Shown here one piece after another: positions 26,610 to 36,333 of a DNA stretch of 64,000 bases; the first letter of the stretch is position 1, and the number at the start of each line of letters is the position of its first letter. Position numbers and translations under genes: made by a program. This DNA comes from Bacteroidia bacterium (GTDB lineage: Bacteria > Bacteroidota > Bacteroidia > Chitinophagales > Chitinophagaceae), in the NCBI GenBank assembly GCA_030426665.1, contig JAUHYD010000010.1:123115-187114 (forward strand), in the 5' to 3' direction. Under the pieces are notes generated by a model, which worked only from the letters and a program-made list of their open reading frames with translations, searched no databases and was not told the origin of the DNA.

Positions 26610-26774
26610 TTAGTGAACATATACCGGCTTAAAGCTCTTTGTCTTCTTGAAAGTTAATGGACTTTCAGAAATTCTCTCGGTGCTCTTTTTCAGCTTCTTT
26701 GCTTGCTTTTGCGACTTTACAAATAAATGTACAGGTAGTGCGTCTACGTCGAAGTTTCTATTGATTGAATTCAT
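26610..26774 (-). CDS. Small basic protein, 54 residues, unknown
   Basis: An ATG at 26774 opens a 54 codon frame ending TAA at 26612-26610. The product begins MNSINRNFDVDALPVHLFVK and continues with a Lys-rich centre (KSQKQAKKLKKSTER), ending KSFKPVYVH. It is too short for most gene callers. The composition is protein-like (few rare residues, balanced polar positions), and the upstream 100 bp is very AT-rich as for a promoter. I do not recognise the family. It could be a regulator, a nucleic-acid binder or a non-coding stretch. Confidence 0.45.
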   Translation of the reverse strand: MNSINRNFDVDALPVHLFVKSQKQAKKLKKSTERISESPLTFKKTKSFKPVYVH

Positions 26775-27215
26775 TGGTTATTGTTTTGTTAACCAAAAAT
26801 ATCAATTAACAACAAGACAACAAAATAATTATCACATATTTTTTGTAGATATTTTTATCTAATTGATTTTAAGCATATAGCATAATAATTGCAGAAGTTG
26901 AGCAAAAACCGATTTTAGGCCAAAATAACAAGTAGTGTTAACAAAGTAAAAATAATCGTCAAAAACTATTCATTAACATTTGGCACATAGTGTGCTATTG
27001 GGCAGGCATTTTATAATAGCTATTAATTGACATGAACGGCATGCAATAAACCAGACTAAGTCCGGACAACTGGTAAACCACTAAAGTGAATAAATGACAA
27101 TGCTCATTAAGCAATACCTTTCAGTCCTGCTCATCAATCGCGGGACGAAAATAACACAAATGATACCTGCTAACGTAAGACTAAAAAGCAAAAAGATAAC
27201 TTGTAACCATGAACA
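26775..27215. other. Intergenic region, no gene seen
   Basis: The sequence between the small protein gene and the terminator at 27218 is AT-rich. A 48 codon open frame on the plus strand at 27094-27240 runs into the terminator hairpin and has no family features, so it was not called. No RNA gene was recognised. Confidence 0.5.
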
Positions 27216-27247
27216 AAAAAGCTGTTACGGAATTCCGTAACAGCTTT
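27215..27247 (-). terminator. Terminator of the secreted-protein gene run on the minus strand
   Basis: A perfect 13 bp stem (aaagctgttacgg, 27218-27230, and complement 27235-27247) with an AATT loop is followed on the minus strand by a run of T. It lies just behind the stop codon at 27274 and would end transcription of the three-gene run 34254-27274. Confidence 0.9.
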
Positions 27248-27273
27248 CTCAATTCTATTTACTTATTTGCGAG

Positions 27274-29730
27274 TTACTTTTTCACAAATTTCCTGGTAGC
27301 AATTAGTCCTCCCGACTCTGTCTCAAATTTCACAAAATACATTCCGGGCAACAAAAGGCTTACATCAATGTGATCAACCTTTACCCCTTCAATAATAGAC
27401 CGTCCATCTATTCCCCAAACAGATACGAGCAAATTATCAGGTGCATTAATGAACAACTCGTTAGATACAGGATTCGGATAAACGCTGATTGAGGCCCCAT
27501 TTTCAAGTTCATTAACACCAACTGTAAACTTGTACCAATCAGTCTTCTTAGAGCAGCCCAGACCGTCAGTTACCTCTACAAGATACTTTTCATTCTTATA
27601 AGGAACCGCAAATGTGCTGTTTGTTGCACCGGGAATTGCACCGGCTGTACTGTCGTACCACTGGTACGCAGCATATATAGTTCCCGTGCTCAGTTGATTC
27701 AGCGACCAATCGTAAGTAATGCTAGGCGTTGGAAGTGGGTTAACGGTCACAATAGCATTTACAGAACACCCAAACACCTTATAAGTAACTACTGCCGTAT
27801 CCGGGAAGTGCCCTTCTAAATTTCCGGTTACAGAATCTACATCGGCAACATAATCGTTGCTAGTACTCCATCGGCCACCTGCTGCTGCGTTAGACAATAC
27901 TACTTCCACCCCATTACAAATAGAGAGTGGTCCACCTATCGGCGGCAATGGTGGTATTACATGCATAAGTAACGTTGTAGCGCAACCTGTTGGCAATTGA
28001 TAGCCAATAAATGTGATACCGGTCGAAAGTCCTGTTACTCGTCCGGAAAACGTATCCACAGACGCAACTGCAGGATTACCACTTTCCCATGTACCACCTC
28101 CAACAATATCTGTCAATACAGTCTCGGAACCAACGCATACCGTGTCATATCCCAATATCGGAGCCATAGGATGCACTGTAACATCCGCAAACACCTGACA
28201 ACCCGACATATTAGTATACGTAATAGTAACTGCACCCATATTTATACCGCTTACCACACCAGTGGACATATTAACAGTGGCAATAGTCGTGTCACTACTT
28301 GTCCAGGTGCCACCCAAATCAATGCTGCCCAACGTAGTTGTTTGTCCATAACAGGTACTGAACACCCCTGAAATTGGGTTCGGTGCACTTAGTATCGTTA
28401 ATAGCCTCGACGCAGGCAAACAACCTGCAGTTGTGTAGCTTACATATACTGTTCCTCCGGCCACACCTGTCAAAATACCTGTAGTGGCATCAATCGTTGC
28501 TTTTGAAGCGTCACTTGTACTCCATACACCACCGGGAACAGAATTTGCCATAGCAATTGTATTTCCGGCACATACACCGGCAGGTCCGGTAATAGCTCCG
28601 GGCGCCAGATTAACATTCATCAGGAAGGTAGTATAACAACCGGTACCTAAAACATAGGTAATTGTCGCAGAACCGGTACTATATCCGGTTACTATACCGG
28701 ACACGTAGTCAACGGATGCTACAGTAGGGTTGCCGCTTATCCAGTTCCCGCCCGGCGTCGCATCTGTTAATGCTGTAACACCACCGATACACACATTGTG
28801 ACTGCCACTTATAGGCGCAGGGTTCGGAGTTACGTTAACTATTTTTGTTTGAAAACAACCCGTTGCAGGCATAATATAAGATATTCTTGAAGTACCAACA
28901 GAGAAAGCAGAAACCACTCCGGTGGAAGAACCTATAGTTGCCACGGAAGGTACAGTACTACTCCAGGTTCCACCGGGAGTGGTACTCGCCAATGAAAGAG
29001 TCGCACCTTCACAAACTGAAACTGAAGTACCAGAAGGAGATATCGCTGCGGGTACGTCATGCACATTCAATAGCGCCGTCACATAACACCCACCCAATGT
29101 ATAGGTAATTGTCGTACTACCACTCCTGGTAGCGCTGCCTGAACCCGTAGTAACAGTTCCGGTAGATGCATCGATAGTTGCAACAGACGTATTAGAACTT
29201 GTCCAAACGCCACCCGGAAACGGATTCGAAAGACCTCTGGTGTCACCCATACACATATTAATAGGTGTTGCAGGCGCTATCGGCGGTGGACTGATTCTAA
29301 CTAACTGTGTAGAAGAGCTGACAAATGAACCGGTAACACCACCACACCCCGGCGTACCACTCGCCCAATCAACTACACAAAAATAATAGTACTCACCACC
29401 GGAACTCACCATCGGAGTATAAGTAAGTGTGCCTGTAGCAGCGGTTGCTGCGGTAAACGTATCCAGGGAACTAACAAGTGTCGTCGAAGATGTTATTGCG
29501 GTTGTGTTTGTAGCATTGTAGTACCATGACACATGACAGGGAGTTCCGTAAGATGCACCGGTCCCCGAACTGCAGGTAGTGTATTGATAAGTCAGTGCCC
29601 CAATCGAGCTACCTACGCAATATGTCCCTCCTCCACTAAAAGATGCCGTTCCATTTGGCTGATAGGTTGTTTGTGCTGTTGCGCCAAGTCCGACTAAACC
29701 AGTCAATAATAATAATAATATTCTTTTCAT
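27274..29730 (-). CDS. Secreted BIG2-repeat protein with T9SS sorting domain
   Basis: The product is 818 residues from the ATG at 29730; the TTG just upstream is not needed. The signal peptide is MKRILLLLLTGLVGLGATAQ, its core coded by four TTA codons in a row. An N-terminal Ig-like region (about 20-145) is followed by seven BIG2-like modules of the form ISG...VC.G.TTTL....PGGTW, then S..VATID..TG.VTG, then G.ATITY....GC. An Ig-like segment with YQWYDSTAGAIPGA and a type A T9SS domain (SVYPNPVSNELFI through LIATRKFVKK) close it. The protein is expected to cross the outer membrane by T9SS and be anchored or released. Function is unknown; adhesion is inferred. Confidence 0.9.
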   Translation of the reverse strand: MKRILLLLLTGLVGLGATAQTTYQPNGTASFSGGGTYCVGSSIGALTYQYTTCSSGTGASYGTPCHVSWYYNATNTTAITSSTTLVSSLDTFTAATAATGTLTYTPMVSSGGEYYYFCVVDWASGTPGCGGVTGSFVSSSTQLVRISPPPIAPATPINMCMGDTRGLSNPFPGGVWTSSNTSVATIDASTGTVTTGSGSATRSGSTTITYTLGGCYVTALLNVHDVPAAISPSGTSVSVCEGATLSLASTTPGGTWSSTVPSVATIGSSTGVVSAFSVGTSRISYIMPATGCFQTKIVNVTPNPAPISGSHNVCIGGVTALTDATPGGNWISGNPTVASVDYVSGIVTGYSTGSATITYVLGTGCYTTFLMNVNLAPGAITGPAGVCAGNTIAMANSVPGGVWSTSDASKATIDATTGILTGVAGGTVYVSYTTAGCLPASRLLTILSAPNPISGVFSTCYGQTTTLGSIDLGGTWTSSDTTIATVNMSTGVVSGINMGAVTITYTNMSGCQVFADVTVHPMAPILGYDTVCVGSETVLTDIVGGGTWESGNPAVASVDTFSGRVTGLSTGITFIGYQLPTGCATTLLMHVIPPLPPIGGPLSICNGVEVVLSNAAAGGRWSTSNDYVADVDSVTGNLEGHFPDTAVVTYKVFGCSVNAIVTVNPLPTPSITYDWSLNQLSTGTIYAAYQWYDSTAGAIPGATNSTFAVPYKNEKYLVEVTDGLGCSKKTDWYKFTVGVNELENGASISVYPNPVSNELFINAPDNLLVSVWGIDGRSIIEGVKVDHIDVSLLLPGMYFVKFETESGGLIATRKFVKK

Positions 29731-29823
29731 CAACCTTAGTATAAAATGTTTACAACTCGTTTGCTCTAAATCCGTTTTATTAACTACTCTTTGTGTTCCG
29801 AAAATTCAAAACCTCTACTCAGT

Positions 29824-32436
29824 TTACTCTTTTATGAGCTTTTCCACAGCGATGCGCATACCATCCTGACTATATATACTTACCGTATAAATACCCGATG
29901 GAAGTTCGGAAATATCAATAGATGTAACACCGCTCTGCTCAATTACACTTTTTCCATCCATCCCGGCAATAACTACATCCACATCAACATCCGTCAGAAC
30001 GGAAAAATAATTCGATGCCGGATTCGGCACCAATTTAACCACACTGTTGCCGCCAACATTACTTACGCTCATTGCTGTGTTGTATGGAATATGCGAAGAC
30101 TCTCCAACGCATCCTACATCGTCGGTAACCACAACCCAATAACTACCGTTGTAAATTCCGGCAGTCTTGAATATAGTCGCTCCTACAACCTCACCAAAAA
30201 GACTATGATACCATTGATAGGAAGCATATCCCGCACCCGTAGAAAATGTATTGGTAGGACCATTAAATGTTACAACCGGCGTAGGAAGCGGATTAATTGT
30301 AAATACGCGAGTGATAGAACAAGTTGTAGGTAACGTATAACGTATAGTCGCAGTTCCCGCTCCAACCGCAGTAATTATTCCAGACGTATTACCAATTGTC
30401 GCTTTACTGGTTGTCAGGGAACTCCAAACACCGCCAAAATCAGCGTCGTACAAAGTATCAATATCTCCTACACAAAAAGTACTTCTACCTATAATGGGCG
30501 CAGGAACCGCATCTACTGTGATTGTAGTAGAAACAGTACAACCTGCATGTGTTGAATACTCTATAACCGCAACATCCGTCGCAATACCGGAGACCACACC
30601 GGTCACAGGATTAATAGATGCAGAACCCGGATTCAGACTGGTCCAGGTACCGCCGGACTCAGCGTTTGCTAATGTTATAGTACCGCCGGGGCAAACACTG
30701 GTCGGCCCGGTGATAGCAGGAGGTAGGTCAACTACATTGACCACCTTTGACATCATGCAGCCACCCGGCATCGTATAATTAATAATACTAGCCCCAAGCG
30801 ACAATCCTGTTATTACACCTGACCCTGACAATACCGTAGCCACACCGGGATATGCACTCGACCATGTACCGCCCAATACGCTGTCGGCAAAAGTTGTTAC
30901 ACCTCCTATACAAACAGTATCAGACCCTACAATTGAGTCCGGAGCTGCGTATACGGTAACCGCAAGCGTTGCAGGTCCGCAACCATTAGTGTATGAAACG
31001 ACTGTAGTACCACCTGCCAATCCAACAAGTGTACCACCCGGTGTGATTGTTGCCACACCGAGAACAGAAGTACTCCATGTACCTCCAGGAAATGAATTTG
31101 ACAGGCTAACACTGCTACCACCGGCACATATCGGAGTCATTCCCGTTATAGGTGGTGGCAAAGGGCTTATTGTCAATACCTTTGTGGTTATACAGCCAAC
31201 TGCCGACGTATACGTTACTGTCGCCGTACCTGACGCAATACCAGTAACAACACCGGTCGTTGGTCCTGTAGTTGTAGCAGAAGCTGTGGTTGATGGGGAA
31301 ACACTCCAGGTACCTCCCGAAAAAGCATTAGAAAGAGAAACGGTTGCTCCGCCTTCACAAACGGTATCTTCTGAAACTATTGCCGGTGGCAGCGGGTTGA
31401 CAGTAATGGACTTAATCGCACTACCGCAAATATTTCGATATTCAATCGTATCTACTCCCAGACTTAATCCGGAAACGACACCGGAGAGACTACCCACCGA
31501 TGCGATACTGGTATTTAAGCTACTCCAGGTACCGCCGGTAGCGGTATTCGCAAGCGTTGTTGTCCCACCAATACAAACATTAGATGAACCCGTGATTGCT
31601 GTTGGCGCTGCATGAACAGTAACAACCATAGTTGCCGGAGATACGCAAGATGTAGTATACGAGATTGTAGCAGTACCGGCTGATAATCCGGTAATAAAAC
31701 CAGAGGACGCAACGGACACCACCAAGGGGTCAGCGGTGCTCCATGTACCACTTGATGTTGCACTGGTATAAAGTTCCGCAGCACCGATACAGATTTCCGG
31801 CTGTCCAACAATCGCCGCAGGAGCTCCGCAGCCGTAAGTAACTGATATGTCATCAATCGCAGCCGGTGGATTTAAACCAATTGTATTATCATTCTGCCAA
31901 GTAAAAATCAATCGAAAAGTAGTTCCCGCAAGCGATGATGGCAAAGGAACTGTAGCCGAAGTATAGGCACCTGTTAAAGATGGCTGCGACCAAACAAGCG
32001 CCGCTCCGGTTATTGTCGTACTCGGAGTAGCAGGCACATTCATAGCAGGAGTTACTGAAGTAGGTGCCGTATAAACCAGCAACCTGTCTGTTCCTGTTTG
32101 CCCCTGACCTTTCCATTGAAAACGCAACACAATACCTACCGAACCGGATGGAATCGTAATGTCTCTGTAAAAGTGACTTGTACTGGCAACGGTCGTTGTA
32201 TAATCGTAAGCAGAACCGGAAGACGAAATATGTGCACCCAACGCACCCGCAAACGGAGGTGCATTATTAGTAAGTACCCACGCATTATTGGCGGAATTTA
32301 CGGTAACCCAGCCATTAGCTGCAAACGTGCCACCTGCTTCAAAGCCACCGTCAAAAGCCGGATCTACTGCAATTATTTGAGCCTTTGACCCAATACTGAT
32401 TACGAGTGTTAAAAGCAGAACTGATAGTATCCTCAT
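29824..32436 (-). CDS. Secreted BIG2-repeat protein with N-terminal jelly-roll and T9SS sorting domain
   Basis: The 870 residue protein has a signal peptide (MRILSVLLLTLVISIGSKAQ), then a 170 residue jelly-roll-type domain (FDGGFEAGGTFAANGW through PAAIDDISVTYGC) of the sort seen in carbohydrate-binding or MAM-like domains. Seven BIG2-like modules follow (about 205-725), then an Ig-like segment with YQWYHSLFGEVVGA and a T9SS type A domain (LVPNPASNYFSV through IAVEKLIKE). It lies 93 bp upstream of the 818 residue gene and 51 bp behind the 588 residue gene, all on one strand, so the three probably form an operon. Its N-terminal domain resembles that of the protein at 55294-57663. Confidence 0.9.
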   Translation of the reverse strand: MRILSVLLLTLVISIGSKAQIIAVDPAFDGGFEAGGTFAANGWVTVNSANNAWVLTNNAPPFAGALGAHISSSGSAYDYTTTVASTSHFYRDITIPSGSVGIVLRFQWKGQGQTGTDRLLVYTAPTSVTPAMNVPATPSTTITGAALVWSQPSLTGAYTSATVPLPSSLAGTTFRLIFTWQNDNTIGLNPPAAIDDISVTYGCGAPAAIVGQPEICIGAAELYTSATSSGTWSTADPLVVSVASSGFITGLSAGTATISYTTSCVSPATMVVTVHAAPTAITGSSNVCIGGTTTLANTATGGTWSSLNTSIASVGSLSGVVSGLSLGVDTIEYRNICGSAIKSITVNPLPPAIVSEDTVCEGGATVSLSNAFSGGTWSVSPSTTASATTTGPTTGVVTGIASGTATVTYTSAVGCITTKVLTISPLPPPITGMTPICAGGSSVSLSNSFPGGTWSTSVLGVATITPGGTLVGLAGGTTVVSYTNGCGPATLAVTVYAAPDSIVGSDTVCIGGVTTFADSVLGGTWSSAYPGVATVLSGSGVITGLSLGASIINYTMPGGCMMSKVVNVVDLPPAITGPTSVCPGGTITLANAESGGTWTSLNPGSASINPVTGVVSGIATDVAVIEYSTHAGCTVSTTITVDAVPAPIIGRSTFCVGDIDTLYDADFGGVWSSLTTSKATIGNTSGIITAVGAGTATIRYTLPTTCSITRVFTINPLPTPVVTFNGPTNTFSTGAGYASYQWYHSLFGEVVGATIFKTAGIYNGSYWVVVTDDVGCVGESSHIPYNTAMSVSNVGGNSVVKLVPNPASNYFSVLTDVDVDVVIAGMDGKSVIEQSGVTSIDISELPSGIYTVSIYSQDGMRIAVEKLIKE

Positions 32437-32487
32437 AAGTATGCTGTTATACTGTTTTTGTTTCTTAATTTTTATCGTTTACTGTTG

Positions 32488-34254
32488 TTACTCCTTCACA
32501 AGCTTTTCTACCAAAATGCGTTCTCCTGACTTCGTATATACGTTAACAACGTAAATACCGGCAGACAAGCTGTGCAGATTAATCTGAGAAGCCCCATTAT
32601 ATTCACCCACAACTTTGCCGTCCAAACTACTAATCACTGCATCAACAGGAACAGGGCTTTCGATGTGTAAAACGCCATTTGTCGGATTGGGGAACAACCT
32701 TACCGAAATATTATTGATGGAAGAAACCCCAACGCTTACTATACTCACAGGGTATCCCGTTGAAAACGCGATACAACCCGCCAAATCAACCACTCTAACA
32801 CGATAATTCCCTGCAGTGGTGGGCACAAAAGAAGCGGACGTTGCACCCGGAATAGCAACGGTATTCAGAAACCACTGGTAACCGGCGTAAATATTCGAAG
32901 TACTCAAAACGAAGCCGGAATAGGATACAACAGGGATTGGGTAATCATTAACCTCTACGACAACTTCCTTTGAAGTGGCGGTACAGGTTCCGGCGGTCAC
33001 AGTTACCATACATCTATATACTCCTGATACTGATGCCAAATGAGTATTAGACAAAGCACCGGGAATATCTACGCCATCTTTCTGCCACTGAAAGCCCAAT
33101 CCTGAAGTAATGCCGTTAGTATTTACTTCTAACGTACCATTGTCTCCCATACATAGCAATAAAGAGTCCTCCGGCGTTACCGCAGGAGTGTCCAGCATCA
33201 CCGTTGGCGTAGCAACGCCGGTCATATCCGTACAACCATTGGCGTCCGTAATCTCAACGGCATAATTACCGGTATTTCTGCTGATGTATGCTGTATCAGT
33301 GGCGCCGGCAATAGGAGTACTACCATCGTACCATTGATATGTGTTTCCTGCAGCAACCGGTGCATAAAGTATCACGCTATCCGCATTGCAAAAAGCTGTG
33401 GAAGTATACGTCAACAGATAAGTAGGAGGGTTGGGCAAAATTGTTGCCAGAGCGGTTGTCTTAATAGTACACCCGCTGGTATCAGTAACGGCGAGCGTAT
33501 ATGTTGCACTTGACGGCAACCCCGTTGATATTGTAGGACTTGCTTCTGTAGAAGTATATCCCAGAGGACCTGTCCATTGATAGCCCGCTATTTCACCGGT
33601 TGCAGAACCGGACAAAGAAAATGCAGCATTAGGACAGGGAGCCACTGCCGGGCCACTAGCCATAACGCCGGAAACATAAGGACAATTGTAAGTAATTCTT
33701 AGATATGGAGCATGAAACCCGGTAGTAGTTGCTGTTCCGGTTTCCCCGGTCATAGTATATTGTCTGAAAGTTCGGGTCGTCCATACTACGGTAATCACCG
33801 AACCTAAATTTGCGTCAACAAAATTTTCAGCACGTACATCAGAGGGGAAAGTCTTATTCCCAACCGGAGTGCCATATGCGTCTTCATACAAGGTATCCAG
33901 ACTGGCGGGGTCCATGGCGGCATACAATGGACCTGCAGTCGTAATCGAAGACAAATCTCCTACATAGCCACAAGTAGTCCAACCGGATCCACCTCCCGCA
34001 CTTACCGACTCAAGATTAAAGTTCAACTCTACGCTCGTCACAACTGCAGTAGCAGGTATCGAGCTCAAATCGAATACCGCATAACCGCGCCTGAAAATTG
34101 AAGATTGAATAACGTTGTCTGTTCTGGTGGTATTTGTACTGTTTCCCGTTACATACGAACCTACTGTACTAGCTGCATATATATCAACAGTGTTCTGACC
34201 AAAAGCCAATATTGAAGTACATGCCGCAATAAGGAATAGTAATGTTTTCTTCAT
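32488..34254 (-). CDS. Secreted protein with DNRLRE-like and Ig-like domains and T9SS sorting domain
   Basis: The frame is open from 34323, but the ATG at 34254 gives a proper signal peptide (MKKTLLFLIAACTSILAFGQ), so the product is 588 residues. Residues about 20-190 (GYAVFDLSSIPATAVVTSVEL and APYLRITY) resemble the DNRLRE-type beta-sandwich of secreted proteins. Several Ig/PKD-like segments follow (YQWTGPLGYTSTEASP, YQWYDGSTPIAGATD, FQWQKDGVDIPGA). The last 75 residues are a T9SS type A domain (LFPNPTNGVLHIE through ILVEKLVKE). It is the first gene of the three-gene minus-strand run and lacks BIG2-like modules. Confidence 0.88.
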   Translation of the reverse strand: MKKTLLFLIAACTSILAFGQNTVDIYAASTVGSYVTGNSTNTTRTDNVIQSSIFRRGYAVFDLSSIPATAVVTSVELNFNLESVSAGGGSGWTTCGYVGDLSSITTAGPLYAAMDPASLDTLYEDAYGTPVGNKTFPSDVRAENFVDANLGSVITVVWTTRTFRQYTMTGETGTATTTGFHAPYLRITYNCPYVSGVMASGPAVAPCPNAAFSLSGSATGEIAGYQWTGPLGYTSTEASPTISTGLPSSATYTLAVTDTSGCTIKTTALATILPNPPTYLLTYTSTAFCNADSVILYAPVAAGNTYQWYDGSTPIAGATDTAYISRNTGNYAVEITDANGCTDMTGVATPTVMLDTPAVTPEDSLLLCMGDNGTLEVNTNGITSGLGFQWQKDGVDIPGALSNTHLASVSGVYRCMVTVTAGTCTATSKEVVVEVNDYPIPVVSYSGFVLSTSNIYAGYQWFLNTVAIPGATSASFVPTTAGNYRVRVVDLAGCIAFSTGYPVSIVSVGVSSINNISVRLFPNPTNGVLHIESPVPVDAVISSLDGKVVGEYNGASQINLHSLSAGIYVVNVYTKSGERILVEKLVKE

Positions 34255-34706
34255 AAATTGAAATGTTAGAAAATGTTTTCTACTGTTTAATATTATCTGC
34301 CAGAAAATCGACGGTTTATACAAAACATCAATATCCTACGTTTATCAACGTACAATCCTGATAGACACAACTGTATTCATGTTACGCAAATTAATACTAA
34401 TTTAGTCAGAAACAAAAACAAATCAGCTAATTTTTGTTTCACAACGACAACCAGTTCTAACAACGTATCACCTTTGCTCTGAGGGTATTTGCCTTCCATC
34501 AAAAAGCAGATAGTCTGTGCAATAACTCCTGTTATATTGGCGTCAAATGCTCGTATTTTGTTAGCAAGGGGCAACAAATATCTAATTATATTATCTCACC
34601 TGTTCACGTAACATTACCGCAAAACGCAAAAAACACACGAACAGAATTTCTGTTTGTCGCAATCTCCAAAGTGATGATAATTCGATGGTAATGAAGTTCG
34701 ATTTTG
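34255..34706. other. Divergent intergenic region between secreted protein and Sco genes
   Basis: This 450 bp stretch lies between two divergent genes and should hold the promoters for both. A 66 codon minus-strand frame at 34577-34377 starts only at TTG and shows no family features, so it was not called. Confidence 0.5.
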
Positions 34707-34714
34707 TACCTTTG
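34707..34714 (+). promoter_or_regulatory. Candidate -7 box (tacctttg) of the Sco gene
   Basis: The sequence matches the Bacteroidota -7 consensus TAnnTTTG and ends only four bases before the ATG at 34719. No good -33 TTG at the usual distance was seen. If used, the transcript would start at or within a few bases of the start codon. Confidence 0.5.
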
Positions 34715-34718
34715 AACC

Positions 34719-35366
34719 ATGAAAAAGAACAAGATAACGGTATTCCTGGTTTCATTTTTTATTTTGCTGGGAGTATCATTTTTGGGGTATTACTATAAAG
34801 TAAGCGGAGAACAAAAAAAAGCATCGGCACTACCCATAATCGGCAACGACCAAAATCATCATATTTCACCATTTTCCTTTACAAATCAGGATGGCAAGAC
34901 CATCACAAATGCTGACATCAAGAATAAAATTGTTGTTGTTGAGTACTTTTTTGCAACCTGTAAGGGTATATGTCCGAAAATGAATGCGAATCTCTCAAAA
35001 GTATATGAGGCGTTCAAAGGAAACAAAGATGTAATGTTTTTATCTCATTCTGTAGACCCACTTAAAGACACAGTTGAAGCGCTTAAGGCCTATAGTCTTC
35101 GCTTTGATGCGGACCCTACCCAATGGATGTTCCTGACCGGAGACAAAAAGGAGCTCTATGACATGGCTCGCTATAGCTACCTCATTAGCGCCGATGATGA
35201 CACCGCAGGGCTAAGTGTAGATCAGGATTTCATTCACGACAAGCATTATGTATTGGTAGACCCCGAGGGGAGAGTACGAGGGTTCTATGATGGACTTTCG
35301 GACGAAGATATTGCCAAAATAACAAGCGACATTAAGACACTTATCGAAGAAAAGCACAAACAATAA
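34719..35366 (+). CDS. SCO1/SenC/PrrC family copper chaperone-like protein
   Basis: The 215 residue protein has an N-terminal membrane anchor (about residues 6-26) and a thioredoxin-like domain. The copper site is complete: CKGICP supplies the Cys pair in the CxxxC spacing, and the distal His is in FIHDKHYVLVD. PFSFTNQDGKTIT and the HSVDPLKDT segment are typical of the family. Sco proteins deliver copper to, or reduce, the CuA centre of cytochrome c oxidase on the outer face of the inner membrane. No oxidase gene is in the window. The EamA gene follows 23 bp later, so the two may be co-transcribed. Confidence 0.92.
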   Translation: MKKNKITVFLVSFFILLGVSFLGYYYKVSGEQKKASALPIIGNDQNHHISPFSFTNQDGKTITNADIKNKIVVVEYFFATCKGICPKMNANLSKVYEAFKGNKDVMFLSHSVDPLKDTVEALKAYSLRFDADPTQWMFLTGDKKELYDMARYSYLISADDDTAGLSVDQDFIHDKHYVLVDPEGRVRGFYDGLSDEDIAKITSDIKTLIEEKHKQ

Positions 35367-35389
35367 ATACTCATTTCTAAAACGGCATT

Positions 35390-36268
35390 TTGATTTATTT
35401 TGTTGCAACCATTCTTTTGAATGTAGTCGTGCTTTCCATCTTAAAGTCGTTTCCTAAGTTCGGGATTAACGCCATTCAGGCGGTTTCGTTCAATTATCTT
35501 GCTTGCGTATTGGCCGGGTCCACATTGATGGACAGTACCCCTTTTTCTCCTGCTACGTTGCGCGCCCAATGGCTACCATGGGCAGTAGTACAGGGGTTTC
35601 TGTTAATTTCACTATTTAATTTGATGGCCTATACGGCAAAAAGAAACGGAATGACCGCTACGGCTATCGCAGCAAGGCTGTCGCTGGTCATACCGGTATG
35701 TCTTTCGGTAGTACTCTACAGCGAGCACCTGTCGGTTTGGCATATTGTTGGCATTATAATAGCCATCCCTGCCATCTACCTATCATCTGTAAACAAAAAA
35801 ACCGATAAAGTAGCCGGTAGTCTGCTGCCTATCATTGTCCTTTTTGCAGGCAGTGGACTATTGGACACCCTGGTGAATTACACGCAATTCACATTTCTAC
35901 GTACACACCAGGAAATGGCCGGATACACGGTTATTTCCTTTGCAATTGCCGGACTACTCGGAATGACACACCTAACGGTATTATTTGCGACCGGGAAACA
36001 ACAGTTTCAAGTCAAAAACCTATTGGCAGGTATATGCCTGGGTGTCCCGAACTTCTTCTCTATTTACTTTTTGGTACTGACGCTCAACAGTGGCATGCTG
36101 CAAAGTTCTGCGACAATTCCATTACTTAATATCACTGTTGTTGTCGCCTCAACCATCTGGGCAATATTTTTCTTCAAAGAGCCAACGAGTCGCCTCAAAA
36201 TAATGGGAATTGCCCTTGCCGTAGTAGCTATAATGCTAATATGGCTGGGTGGCAGTCAACATGCCTGA
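35390..36268 (+). CDS. EamA/DMT-family transporter
   Basis: The 292 residue protein is almost entirely hydrophobic, with about ten membrane segments and the internal duplication expected of the drug/metabolite transporter superfamily (for example YSEHLSVWHIVGIIIAIPAIYL in the first half and FFKEPTSRLKIMGIALAVVAI in the second). The start is TTG at 35390: the next in-frame ATG would remove the first membrane segments. It lies 23 bp behind the Sco gene and ends at a terminator shared with the convergent rpoD. The substrate cannot be told from sequence. Confidence 0.85.
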   Translation: MIYFVATILLNVVVLSILKSFPKFGINAIQAVSFNYLACVLAGSTLMDSTPFSPATLRAQWLPWAVVQGFLLISLFNLMAYTAKRNGMTATAIAARLSLVIPVCLSVVLYSEHLSVWHIVGIIIAIPAIYLSSVNKKTDKVAGSLLPIIVLFAGSGLLDTLVNYTQFTFLRTHQEMAGYTVISFAIAGLLGMTHLTVLFATGKQQFQVKNLLAGICLGVPNFFSIYFLVLTLNSGMLQSSATIPLLNITVVVASTIWAIFFFKEPTSRLKIMGIALAVVAIMLIWLGGSQHA

Positions 36269-36280
36269 GCATAAATAAAA

Positions 36281-36307
36281 AAGAGAGCACCGGTCGGAAG
36301 CTCTCTT
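36281..36307. terminator. Bidirectional terminator between the EamA gene and rpoD
   Basis: An 8 bp stem (aagagagc, 36281-36288, with its complement 36300-36307) lies between two convergent genes. On the minus strand it is followed by six T, so it is strongest for rpoD; on the plus strand the T-run is short. Confidence 0.8.
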
Positions 36308-36333
36308 ATTCACGATATATTTCGCAGTACCAA

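Noticed and set aside
27094-27240. 48 codon plus-strand frame before the terminator
   Set aside because: Its last codons run through the terminator hairpin of the opposite strand and no protein-like features are seen.
29791-31615. Plus-strand frames of 180 and 208 codons
   Set aside because: They are antisense to the 870 residue BIG2-repeat protein; the low stop density is due to the Thr/Ser/Gly/Val-rich codons of the real gene.
34377-34577. 66 codon minus-strand frame upstream of the Sco gene
   Set aside because: It begins only at TTG, has no recognisable domain, and lies where the promoters of two divergent genes are expected.
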